From contig CANQMA010000002.1 of the NCBI GenBank assembly GCA_947624875.1, positions 26,473 through 90,472 of the forward strand: a DNA stretch of 64,000 nt, written 5' to 3'. Shown piece by piece: positions 1-7,472 of this stretch (position 1 is the first letter of the stretch; each line of letters opens with the position of its first letter). This DNA is from an uncultured Lachnospiraceae bacterium (GTDB lineage Bacteria; Bacillota; Clostridia; Lachnospirales; Lachnospiraceae). Below the pieces are notes generated by a model. The model did no database searches, had not been told where the DNA came from, and saw only the letters and a list, made by a program, of their open reading frames with translations. Made by a program: the position numbers and the translations under genes.

Positions 1-582
1 AATCTGGAAAAAACAGGTGACGCCGAACTTTTTTTCCAAGGAGAAGGCCGGTTTAATTTCAGCGATATTATCTATGCGTTAAAAAGTAAAAAGGCAAATC
101 TGTCAATGAAAATAGAGAGTAGCGTTAAAATCTCCACAGAGGGTGTGAATTTTTTTGCGGCTCCGAAAGTTGCTTTAGATGCCATGGAATTAAAAATCGA
201 GGAAATTGAAGTTTTGTTAAATGAAATATCTAATTGCGGCTATGAGTTTATCATCATAGACGCCGGATTTCATTTTGACGGCTTGAGTTATATGCTGTGG
301 AAAAAATCCAATGAAGTGGTGATTGTTTCAGACGGAACTGAAATCGCAAATTCAAAGTTTAATAGAGCATATCAATCTCTCGGCATTATTCAGGAACAGG
401 ATGAAAGTTTCCGACTGGATAAAGCAGATTTAGTATATAACAAATTCAGCAATAAAATATGTCAAGTTATAACGGGACTGGAAATCAATGATTTGGGAGG
501 CATACCTCGGTATGAGCATGCTTTGACAAAACAGGTGGTTGAGCAGATCAGTTCAATGGATTTCTTAGATAAAATATTGTAA
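1..582 (+). CDS. tadZ: TadZ/CpaE-like ATPase of the Tad system, 5'-truncated by the window edge
   Basis: The frame is open from base 1 and has no start codon of its own with a convincing ribosome site, so the gene begins upstream of the window. About 193 C-terminal residues are present. They show the back half of a MinD/ParA-type fold, with hydrophobic strands such as YEFIIIDAG and EVVIVSDGT and the spacing of a deviant Walker B strand. The nucleotide-binding loop would lie outside the window. TadZ/CpaE proteins localise Tad pilus assembly to a cell site. The assignment rests mainly on position directly upstream of tadA, tadB and tadC, 27 bp before the tadA start. An internal ATG at 106 is not a likely start. 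Confidence 0.72.
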   Translation, partial: NLEKTGDAELFFQGEGRFNFSDIIYALKSKKANLSMKIESSVKISTEGVNFFAAPKVALDAMELKIEEIEVLLNEISNCGYEFIIIDAGFHFDGLSYMLWKKSNEVVIVSDGTEIANSKFNRAYQSLGIIQEQDESFRLDKADLVYNKFSNKICQVITGLEINDLGGIPRYEHALTKQVVEQISSMDFLDKIL

Positions 583-609
583 TGCATGGCAGTGAAGAGG
601 TGAAACTTT

Positions 610-1848
610 ATGGATGAAATGCCTGTAGAAAATATGGTTTCAGAAATACGAAAATATATAACCGAATATTTACCGCTCAGCCAAATGTCGGATGAGGAAC
701 TTGAGGAAAAAATTGAGGAAATTGTAGCAGAGAAAACCAACAGTACATATTACCCAATTGAAAAGAAGCTGGATATCGTACATAAGGTATACAGTTCCAT
801 TAGAGGATTAGGACTTCTTGATACAATTATGAACGATGAAAATATTACAGAGGTAATGATTAATGGTCCAGACAATATTTTTATCGAAAAAAATGGAAAG
901 TTGACTAAAATGAATCAAAAATTTGAGAGTCAGAGAAGGCTTGAAGATATCATCCAGAGAATTGTGGGACAGGCAGGCCGTGAAGTAAACCAGGCAAATC
1001 CCATCTGTGATACAAGACTTCAGGACGGCTCTCGTGTCAGCGTCGTACTGCCTCCAATCGCCTTGTGTGGACCGACAATGACAATCCGTAAATTCTCAAA
1101 GGAACCGATGACGATAGAAAAATTGATTGAGTATGGTTCCATTACACAGGAAATCGCTGAAAAGCTGGAACTTTTAGTTCGAGCAAAATATAACATTTTT
1201 GTATGTGGGGGAACGGGCTCCGGAAAAACAACGTTTTTGAACGCATTATCAAATTATATTCCTAAAGATGAAAGAATTATCACCATTGAGGATTCGGCGG
1301 AACTGCAGATTAAAGGAATTGACAATCTGGTAAGTTTGGAAACCAGAAATGCCAATACATCCGGTGCGGGAGAAATCACAATAAGAGATTTGATAAAGTC
1401 TTCTCTTCGAATGAGACCTGAGAGGATTATTGTTGGAGAGGTCCGTGGCGGAGAGGCGCTGGATATGCTTCAGGCAATGAACACAGGGCATGACGGTTCG
1501 CTGTCAACCGGACATGGAAACAGCACGCATGATATGCTCAGCCGTCTGGAGACAATGGTATTGCAGGGTACGGAAGGGCTTCCGCTGGAAGCAATCAGGC
1601 AGCAAATAGGTTCGGCGCTTGATATTATGATTCATCTTTCAAGATTGCGGGACAAATCCAGGAAAACAATGGAAATCACGGAAGTGCTGGGATACGAAAA
1701 CGGAGAAATCATATTAAATCCGCTGTATGAGTTCCAAGAGGATGAAAAAAGCACGCTTGAAAAAGTGTCAGGCAGTCTGGTGCGGACAAAGAATCCAATG
1801 AAGAATACGTTAAAACTTCAGTTGTCGGGAATTAAAGTAGAAATATAA
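610..1848 (+). CDS. tadA: Tad secretion ATPase TadA/CpaF
   Basis: This 412-residue protein is the hexameric type II/IV secretion ATPase that powers assembly of Tad pili at the cytoplasmic membrane. The Walker A loop GGTGSGKTTF lies near residues 199-208. The Asp-box-like segment IITIEDSAELQ follows it, then the Walker B region RIIVGEVRGGEALDMLQAMN near 272-291 and the His-box-like TGHDGSLSTGHGNS. The N-terminal 180 residues carry the usual CpaF N-domain with the strand TEVMINGPDNIFIEKNGK. Length is typical of the family. A GAAGAGGTG ribosome site precedes the ATG. It is followed 13 bp later by tadB. Family assignment is firm. Confidence 0.96.
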   Translation: MDEMPVENMVSEIRKYITEYLPLSQMSDEELEEKIEEIVAEKTNSTYYPIEKKLDIVHKVYSSIRGLGLLDTIMNDENITEVMINGPDNIFIEKNGKLTKMNQKFESQRRLEDIIQRIVGQAGREVNQANPICDTRLQDGSRVSVVLPPIALCGPTMTIRKFSKEPMTIEKLIEYGSITQEIAEKLELLVRAKYNIFVCGGTGSGKTTFLNALSNYIPKDERIITIEDSAELQIKGIDNLVSLETRNANTSGAGEITIRDLIKSSLRMRPERIIVGEVRGGEALDMLQAMNTGHDGSLSTGHGNSTHDMLSRLETMVLQGTEGLPLEAIRQQIGSALDIMIHLSRLRDKSRKTMEITEVLGYENGEIILNPLYEFQEDEKSTLEKVSGSLVRTKNPMKNTLKLQLSGIKVEI

Positions 1849-1861
1849 CAGGGAGACAGAA

Positions 1862-2716
1862 ATGGGAAAAAAGAATGCTGTAGAAGAGCCGGAATATATT
1901 ATTTCACCAATTAATACACGGTTGTTAAATTATAAAGTGTATAAGATGTCTGCAAAAGAAAAGTTATTATATGCATTGATTGGATTTGTTGCCGGTGGAT
2001 TAATTGGACTGCTGTTCTATGGCGGTTTATTTAAAGGTGATAATGGTGCGGCGACAAGAGCAACGTATATCAGTAATGTCATTGTATTTTCGTTAGCGGG
2101 AGTGATTGCCGACAAAATATTTATTCCATTGATGAAAAAAAGTCTGCAGACAAAGAGACTATCAAAACTAAAAATTCAATTCAGGGATTTTTTATCTGCA
2201 ATGTCTAACTCTATGTCCAGTGGGATGAACGTCAATGAATCGTTAATTGCTGCAAGAGAAGATTTGACGATTCAATATTCAGAGGAAGCATATATTGTGG
2301 TTGAAGTCGTAGAAATGATTAATGGAATTCAAAATAATATTCCGATAGAAGATACAATCAAGAATTTTGGGGAGAGAAGCGGAATAGACGATATATCCAA
2401 CTTTGGAATTGTTTTTTCAGTCTGTTATCGGACGGGTGGCAATTTAAAAGATATTATAAGGCGTTCGACGGATATCATTAGTGAAAAAATGATTATTATG
2501 GAAGAGATTGAAACCAAAATCACTTCAAATAAGATGCAGATGAAAGTAATGATGATAATTCCAATTGTTATGATGGCATTATTAAAAACAATGAGCAGCG
2601 AGTTTGCGGAAAGTTATTCAACAGTCATTGGGGTGATATGCATAACAGTCTCAATGGGATTTTTTGTTGGGGCATATATATTAGGAAATAAAATTATGAA
2701 CATACAAGGAGATTAG
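1862..2716 (+). CDS. tadB: Tad inner-membrane platform protein TadB
   Basis: The 284-residue protein has a pair of transmembrane helices near residues 36-55 and 66-85, a cytoplasmic helical T2SF domain around residues 105-220 with the segment RDFLSAMSNSMSSGMNVNESL, and C-terminal transmembrane helices (MIIPIVMMALLKTM and VIGVICITVSMGFFVGAYIL). TadB and TadC together form the membrane platform engaged by the TadA ATPase. GGGAGA at 1851-1856 serves as ribosome site. The stop is 2 bp from the tadC start, which points to translational coupling. Sequence identity to proteobacterial TadB was not measured; the call uses topology, domain and order. Confidence 0.88.
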   Translation: MGKKNAVEEPEYIISPINTRLLNYKVYKMSAKEKLLYALIGFVAGGLIGLLFYGGLFKGDNGAATRATYISNVIVFSLAGVIADKIFIPLMKKSLQTKRLSKLKIQFRDFLSAMSNSMSSGMNVNESLIAAREDLTIQYSEEAYIVVEVVEMINGIQNNIPIEDTIKNFGERSGIDDISNFGIVFSVCYRTGGNLKDIIRRSTDIISEKMIIMEEIETKITSNKMQMKVMMIIPIVMMALLKTMSSEFAESYSTVIGVICITVSMGFFVGAYILGNKIMNIQGD

Positions 2717-2718
2717 TT

Positions 2719-3570
2719 GTGATTAGATTGGTAATGGCCACCGTACTGGGAGTTTTGTTTATTATACAGATGAAGGCAGGCGGCAAATATGATTCAATGG
2801 TTGAAAATTTAGATCAAAATGAGTATCCGCTGAAAAGTTTTTATTGCGTTGGATTTGCATGGAACAATACCAAATTCTTGAAAATTCCTGCGGGTGTTTA
2901 TAGAAAACTGATTAACCAGGCAAGAATTTTATATGACAGTAAGTATGCACAGTATTATGTACTTGTCCGGTGGGCGCAGATTGTCTCCATGACCCATTTG
3001 TTTTTACTTTGCAGTTTGATTATATCGTCTGTTTTCGATTCCACATTTTTTGCTGTTGTCGGGATAGGAATTACTGTTTTTACAGCATATTCGCTTTTTA
3101 TAAATATGGATGAGAAGATTAAAAAAAGAGAAGCAGAGTGTAATGTCGAACTTCCGGAAGTGGTTTCTTCTATGGCCTTGTTGATTAATTCAGGAATGGT
3201 ATTAAAAGAAGCGTGGAGTACGGTTGCGTACAGTAAGCAGGGAGAAATATATACGTTAATGCAAAGCGCCTGTATTGATATGCAGAATGGAATGTCGGAA
3301 GCAGACGCCATTTACAAGTTTGGAATTCTGTCCGGATCCACGGAAATAAAAAAATTTACCAGCAATATAGTACAAGGACTGGAAAAAGGAAGTAATGAAC
3401 TGAGCCACATACTTACCATGCAGTCATCAGAGATGTGGAATATTAAAAGGCAGTATATGCTTCAAAAAGGAGAAGCGGCAGCATCAAAATTATTAGCGCC
3501 GATTGCATGTATTTTTGTTGGAATTATTATTATGGTCATTGCCGGAGCAATAGGAATGTTGGCATCTTAA
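2719..3570 (+). CDS. tadC: Tad inner-membrane platform protein TadC
   Basis: This 283-residue T2SF-domain protein is the second platform component. It starts with GTG at 2719, set by the AAGGAGAT ribosome site that overlaps the end of tadB. It has a single N-terminal helix, a helical pair near residues 92-128, the T2SF core NVELPEVVSSMALLINSGMV around 143-162, and a C-terminal helix LAPIACIFVGIIIMVIAGAIGML. The paired TadB/TadC arrangement after the ATPase is the hallmark order of tad loci. The next gene, the pilin, lies 35 bp downstream behind a much stronger ribosome site, as expected for a protein needed in large amount. Confidence 0.87.
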   Translation: MIRLVMATVLGVLFIIQMKAGGKYDSMVENLDQNEYPLKSFYCVGFAWNNTKFLKIPAGVYRKLINQARILYDSKYAQYYVLVRWAQIVSMTHLFLLCSLIISSVFDSTFFAVVGIGITVFTAYSLFINMDEKIKKREAECNVELPEVVSSMALLINSGMVLKEAWSTVAYSKQGEIYTLMQSACIDMQNGMSEADAIYKFGILSGSTEIKKFTSNIVQGLEKGSNELSHILTMQSSEMWNIKRQYMLQKGEAAASKLLAPIACIFVGIIIMVIAGAIGMLAS

Positions 3571-3605
3571 GATGTTAATATAAATTTTTTAAGGAGGGAA
3601 ACATT

Positions 3606-3818
3606 ATGGGATTAATTAATGACAAACTGACGCAGGGTTATATCTGGGCATTAAGCAGGTTGAACTCTTTGTTACATGATGACAATGGGGATACAAATTT
3701 TATTTCCATTGCTATTGTTACAGCTATTGTCGTTGTGCTGGCAGGAATCTTTCTTGCCTTGGGACAAGAGGGCCTGAATGCGGTGAAAGACAAGGTAATG
3801 GATTTCATCAACGGTTAA
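3606..3818 (+). CDS. flp: Flp1-like type IVb pilin
   Basis: This 70-residue protein has one hydrophobic helix (residues 32-53, FISIAIVTAIVVVLAGIFLALG) behind a 28-residue hydrophilic leader ending in DDNG, then a short tail. Size, position between tadC and the prepilin peptidase, and a near-ideal AAGGAGGG ribosome site indicate the major pilin subunit. If cleavage follows Gly28, residue +5 is Ile, not the Glu normally used for subunit docking, although the two TadE-like proteins of this operon do carry Glu at +5. This matches what I know of the clostridial Flp1-like group, but processing here is inferred. Confidence 0.8.
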   Translation: MGLINDKLTQGYIWALSRLNSLLHDDNGDTNFISIAIVTAIVVVLAGIFLALGQEGLNAVKDKVMDFING

Positions 3819-3863
3819 TAAGACAATGAATTACAAAGGCTACACAAGTTTGAGGAGTAAATC

Positions 3864-4571
3864 ATGACAGGAATCATCACCATCTTATGCTTTATCACTA
3901 TTCTGATTTTAAATATAACAGCTTACCAATATACAAAAAATATTTTATGGAATAGTGGCAATACCAAAAAATGGAATGGAAAAGAAAGCGCTAAGATGGT
4001 GATGCACACCTGGGCCGCAGAAATCCGGGGAATTGATAGAAAAAAATGGACGGTACTGATTGCATTCACGGCGATATCGGATTTTCAAATTTATTATGTG
4101 CTGCAAGAAAGTTATTTAACGCAGATTAAATGCAGGCTGATATTTGTGACGGCAATCTTGTCAGTGTGCGCCATCATAGACTTATATAGTAAAAGAATCC
4201 CCAATATTTTAGTACTTTGTGTGCTGGTCTGCGGCATTCTTTTCTTAGGTGTTGATGCAATCATAGAAAAGAAAACAGAGTATATTGTTACGGGGATAGC
4301 TGGCTTTGCTATATGTTTAATTCTGTTATTTTTTTTATCACTGATTTCAAAAGGTGGACTGGGAATGGGTGATGTTAAGATAATTTCCGCTGTGGCATTC
4401 ATAACCGGTTTAGAGACCGCTTTTTATATGGTTTTCTTTGGAATGATTATTTGTATGGGTGTTTCAATCTATTTGTTGTTATTTAAAAAGATGAGTAAAA
4501 AAGATACGATTCCATTCGGACCGTTTTTATATATAGGATTTTTATTGACAGTATTATTTGGAAATTTTTAG
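3864..4571 (+). CDS. tadV: Prepilin peptidase (A24 family, CpaA/TadV-like)
   Basis: The 235-residue polytopic membrane protease should cut the leader from the Flp pilin and the TadE-like pseudopilins. Both catalytic aspartates of the A24 aspartic protease family are visible: one in CAIIDLYSKRIPN (about residue 100) and one in the GMGDVK motif (about residue 171). Around six hydrophobic helices are present. It has an N-terminal extension of about 80 residues compared with minimal CpaA, and no zinc-binding methylase domain. It overlaps the ribosome site of the next gene. Assignment is strong. Confidence 0.9.
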   Translation: MTGIITILCFITILILNITAYQYTKNILWNSGNTKKWNGKESAKMVMHTWAAEIRGIDRKKWTVLIAFTAISDFQIYYVLQESYLTQIKCRLIFVTAILSVCAIIDLYSKRIPNILVLCVLVCGILFLGVDAIIEKKTEYIVTGIAGFAICLILLFFLSLISKGGLGMGDVKIISAVAFITGLETAFYMVFFGMIICMGVSIYLLLFKKMSKKDTIPFGPFLYIGFLLTVLFGNF

Positions 4572-4578
4572 GACGATT

Positions 4579-5928
4579 ATGAAGAAAATAAGATTTTTAT
4601 TAGCGCTTGCAATTGTTGCACTGCTAGGTATCAGCTGGGGAAAATATTTATATGGAAAAGAAAGAACGATGAGCCAGTATAGCAAAAATATCACGCAGGC
4701 AGATAACTATATGAAACAAAAGTTATATGATCGTGCAATACAAAAATATACAAAAGCAATCGAGTACAAATCTACAGAAAAAAATTGGGAAAAATTGCTT
4801 AAGGCATATCAATTGCGGAGTGAAGAAACAGATATTTATGGGAAAGAGGCTGCAGACGATTATATTGTGCAGTTAGATAAAGCAATTCATACGATAGAAC
4901 CAAATGAAGATATGATTTTGGAATTAACAGATTCGTATGTTAAAGAAGAAGAGTATGAAGAAGCGCAAAATACGTTAAAATATGCGGAATCAAAAGGCAT
5001 AAAGAGTAAAGCACTAGAAGAGAAAAAGGAAGAGATTCGATATATATATACGCTGAATAGTACTAAAATTACATCTTTTTCTTCTTATTCTAATGATAGT
5101 TATGCAGTTAATAATGGAAGTTATTGGGGAATTATTGATAGTGACGGAGAACTGGATCATGAGTTTGAATATAGTTATTTAAGCCAGAGTGGGGAGGATC
5201 AGGTAAGAATTATCACCAAAGGGGAAGACAGTAGATTGTATGATAAAGAAGACAAGGTGTTAGGAATTTTTGATTTTACGGTTTCTGATGCAGGAACATA
5301 TGCGGAGAATAAAATTGCTGTAAAAAATGGAGAATTTTATTCATATTATAATGCGCTTGCCCAAAAACAGTTTGGTGAATTTGAGCAGGCAGGAACATTT
5401 ACCGAAGGACTGGCAGCGGTAAAAAAAGATGGAAAATGGGGAATAATAGATGAAAAAGGGAAAATAAAAGAAGAATATGCATACGATGAGATTGTTTTAG
5501 ATAATCAGGGACATTATTGCAACAATGGCATTATACTCGCAAAAAACAATGGAAAATATAGTATTTATAATGAAAAGTTCAAAAAAATAGGGAAGTTTGA
5601 GTGTGAAGAGATAGGGGTTCCTACAGAAGATAAACTATACGCTTTTATGAAAAATGGAAAATGGGGATTTGTCGATTCTGAAGGAAAAGAGATTATCTCT
5701 CCGGAGTATGATGGGGCAAAGAGTTTTTCAAACGGACTTGCAGCAGTGTGTAAAGATGGAAAGTGGGGATTTATCACAAAGAATAATAAATTAGTAATTG
5801 ACTATGAGTTTACAGATGCCGATTACTTTAATGAAAACGGAATATGTATTGTTCAATGTCAGGACCCATACGAAGAATCCGGATATACATGGAAAGTATT
5901 AAAATTAGAATTGGGGTTGGAAAAATAA
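4579..5928 (+). CDS. Membrane-anchored TPR and WG-repeat protein
   Basis: I chose the ATG at 4579 (449 residues), behind an AGG at the end of the previous gene; a TTG 21 bp upstream has no ribosome site. An N-terminal helix (about residues 5-21) anchors it. Residues 35-155 look like TPR helices (YDRAIQKYTKAIEY, YEEAQNTLKYAES). The remainder consists of WG repeats, with copies such as GSYWGIIDSDGELDHEF, DGKWGIIDEKGKIKEEY, NGKWGFVDSEGKEIISPEY and DGKWGFITKNNKLVIDYEF. WG repeats form beta-propeller-like or beta-rich extracellular folds of unknown ligand. Its place inside the tad operon suggests an accessory surface or assembly role, which is inference. Local base composition is strongly AT-rich. 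Confidence 0.8.
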   Translation: MKKIRFLLALAIVALLGISWGKYLYGKERTMSQYSKNITQADNYMKQKLYDRAIQKYTKAIEYKSTEKNWEKLLKAYQLRSEETDIYGKEAADDYIVQLDKAIHTIEPNEDMILELTDSYVKEEEYEEAQNTLKYAESKGIKSKALEEKKEEIRYIYTLNSTKITSFSSYSNDSYAVNNGSYWGIIDSDGELDHEFEYSYLSQSGEDQVRIITKGEDSRLYDKEDKVLGIFDFTVSDAGTYAENKIAVKNGEFYSYYNALAQKQFGEFEQAGTFTEGLAAVKKDGKWGIIDEKGKIKEEYAYDEIVLDNQGHYCNNGIILAKNNGKYSIYNEKFKKIGKFECEEIGVPTEDKLYAFMKNGKWGFVDSEGKEIISPEYDGAKSFSNGLAAVCKDGKWGFITKNNKLVIDYEFTDADYFNENGICIVQCQDPYEESGYTWKVLKLELGLEK

Positions 5929-5946
5929 AATAATAATTTTTTCTTA

Positions 5947-5959
5947 CTATTCAGAATAG
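5947..5959. promoter_or_regulatory. Short perfect palindrome between WG-repeat and LRR genes
   Basis: CTATTC-A-GAATAG, six-base arms around one base, sits in the 59-bp gap inside the tad operon. It could be a weak RNA hairpin or a protein site. No T-run follows on the plus strand, so it is not a standard terminator. Confidence 0.25.
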
Positions 5960-5987
5960 CAAATAAAAGTGGAGGGATAAGATTAAG

Positions 5988-6806
5988 ATGAAACGAAAAA
6001 TTGCGATAGGGCTGGTTTTGGCAATGCTGTTTTTAAGTGGTTGTAGTGGAAATGAGGATGAAAAGAATTTAGTGAAAAATAGTGAAGAAAATGTAGAAAC
6101 AAATGTGGACTGTTTCTTTTGGGAGGGGAGTGAAGTGTACGGATTTGACACGAGTGCTCCCGTGACAGAGACACTGATTATTCCAAAGGAATGTACGAAA
6201 GTCCGGTATGCTACATTTTCAGATCAGAACAATACGATCAAACATGTCGTATTTGAAAGTGACGACACGGTTGTTGAAGATTCTTTTAATTATCTCGTTA
6301 ACTTAGAAAGCATAAAACTGCCCGGAAACATGAAGGAACTTGTCGGAAACAGCTTTTTGGGATGCGCAAAACTGACTTCTATTGCTCTCCCCAACAGTAT
6401 TGAAACAATAGGAGATCATGCGTTCAGTAACTGTACCGGATTGACGCAAATCAATCTTGGGACAGAACTCAAATCCATAGAAGATGCAGCCTTTTTCAAT
6501 TGTCAAAATCTTCAAGATGTTACATTACAGCATGTTGAAAGTATTGGGAACGACGCCTTTTTTTCCTGTGATTCTTTAAAAACAATCAAATTGCCTGAGG
6601 GACTCAGATCCATTGGGAAGACAAGTTTTGCGGATTGTGACAAACTGGAGAGCATTTATCTTCCTGAAAGTTTAGAAAATATTGATGGCACGGCGCTTGC
6701 ACAGACGCATACAGTGACGGTTTATGTAAAGAAAGACAGTTATGCGGATAAAGAATTTGATACCGGATATGGAACGGCTGGAGGGCTTGTTAAAAAATAT
6801 TATTAA
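5988..6806 (+). CDS. BspA-type leucine-rich-repeat lipoprotein
   Basis: The 272-residue product begins with a lipoprotein signal peptide (MKRKIAIGLVLAMLFLSGC, lipobox LSGC, modified Cys19). From about residue 90 it carries four to five LRR_5/BspA-like repeats, for example LTSIALPNSIETIGDHAFSN, LTQINLGTELKSIEDAAFFN, LKTIKLPEGLRSIGKTSFAD and LESIYLPESLENIDGTALAQ. Such repeats are common on surface proteins of gut Clostridia and can bind host or bacterial surfaces. It lies 59 bp after the WG-repeat gene and 17 bp before a TadE-like gene, so it is probably transcribed with the pilus. A short palindrome (5947-5959) lies in the upstream gap. Confidence 0.85.
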   Translation: MKRKIAIGLVLAMLFLSGCSGNEDEKNLVKNSEENVETNVDCFFWEGSEVYGFDTSAPVTETLIIPKECTKVRYATFSDQNNTIKHVVFESDDTVVEDSFNYLVNLESIKLPGNMKELVGNSFLGCAKLTSIALPNSIETIGDHAFSNCTGLTQINLGTELKSIEDAAFFNCQNLQDVTLQHVESIGNDAFFSCDSLKTIKLPEGLRSIGKTSFADCDKLESIYLPESLENIDGTALAQTHTVTVYVKKDSYADKEFDTGYGTAGGLVKKYY

Positions 6807-6823
6807 ATGTAAAGAGGTAAAAC

Positions 6824-7459
6824 ATGGAAAAGCGGACGAATGATTCAGGAGAACTGATGATTGAGTCATCAATCATTATTTCCATAACGATGGTGGTTTT
6901 AGTAGCGATGATAGGGCTGGGGTTTTATTTGTACCAAAAAGCAATGGTTAATACCGTCGCGAGTGAAACTGCAGTATATATTGCTAAAAACTATAAATAT
7001 ACAACGTTAAATAAGCTGGATGATGAAATCGTCAATACTTCGCAAATGAAAAATTTAAAAAAATATCGGGCGTATTTTTCCTTATCAAATAAAAATAAAA
7101 CAAAAGAATATGTAAACAGAAGGTCAAAGGTAACAAGCTTTGGCAATGAGATGGCAGATATTGAGAAGTTAGAAATCAAACGAGATAACATAGGACGACA
7201 GCGGGTAGAATTAAAAATATCTGTCAATGCAAATATTATATTTGAAAATGTCCTCGTCAGTATAGGACTGATAGACCGTAATCCAAAAATATATTCAACC
7301 GCATATGCGGAATGTGTTGATTTGACCGGTTATAACAGTCAGGTCAATTTTGTGAACTATTTGGGAAATGGTATCGAAAAAGGTAGATTTGGTCAAATAT
7401 ATAATAATGTGAGTACAACAATTCAAAATATCAAATCCATTATAGATAAATTGTTATAA
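6824..7459 (+). CDS. TadE-like minor pseudopilin
   Basis: The 211-residue protein has a short basic leader and a prepilin-type junction: Gly10 followed by ELMIE, which puts Glu at +5, then a long hydrophobic helix SSIIISITMVVLVAMIGLGFYLY. This is the arrangement of TadE/TadF pseudopilins, which prime or regulate Tad pilus assembly. The rest is a mixed alpha/beta soluble domain without cysteines except one near the C terminus. An AGAGGT ribosome site precedes the ATG. The product should be a substrate of the prepilin peptidase at 3864-4571. Family membership is inferred from the N terminus and context. Confidence 0.72.
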   Translation: MEKRTNDSGELMIESSIIISITMVVLVAMIGLGFYLYQKAMVNTVASETAVYIAKNYKYTTLNKLDDEIVNTSQMKNLKKYRAYFSLSNKNKTKEYVNRRSKVTSFGNEMADIEKLEIKRDNIGRQRVELKISVNANIIFENVLVSIGLIDRNPKIYSTAYAECVDLTGYNSQVNFVNYLGNGIEKGRFGQIYNNVSTTIQNIKSIIDKLL

Positions 7460-7472
7460 AGAGGACAGAAAG

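Noticed and set aside
1..4571. Type II secretion or classical type IVa pilus locus
   Set aside because: A CpaF-type ATPase, paired TadB/TadC platform proteins, a tiny Flp-like pilin and TadE-like proteins fit Tad. No PilT, PilM or secretin gene is present.
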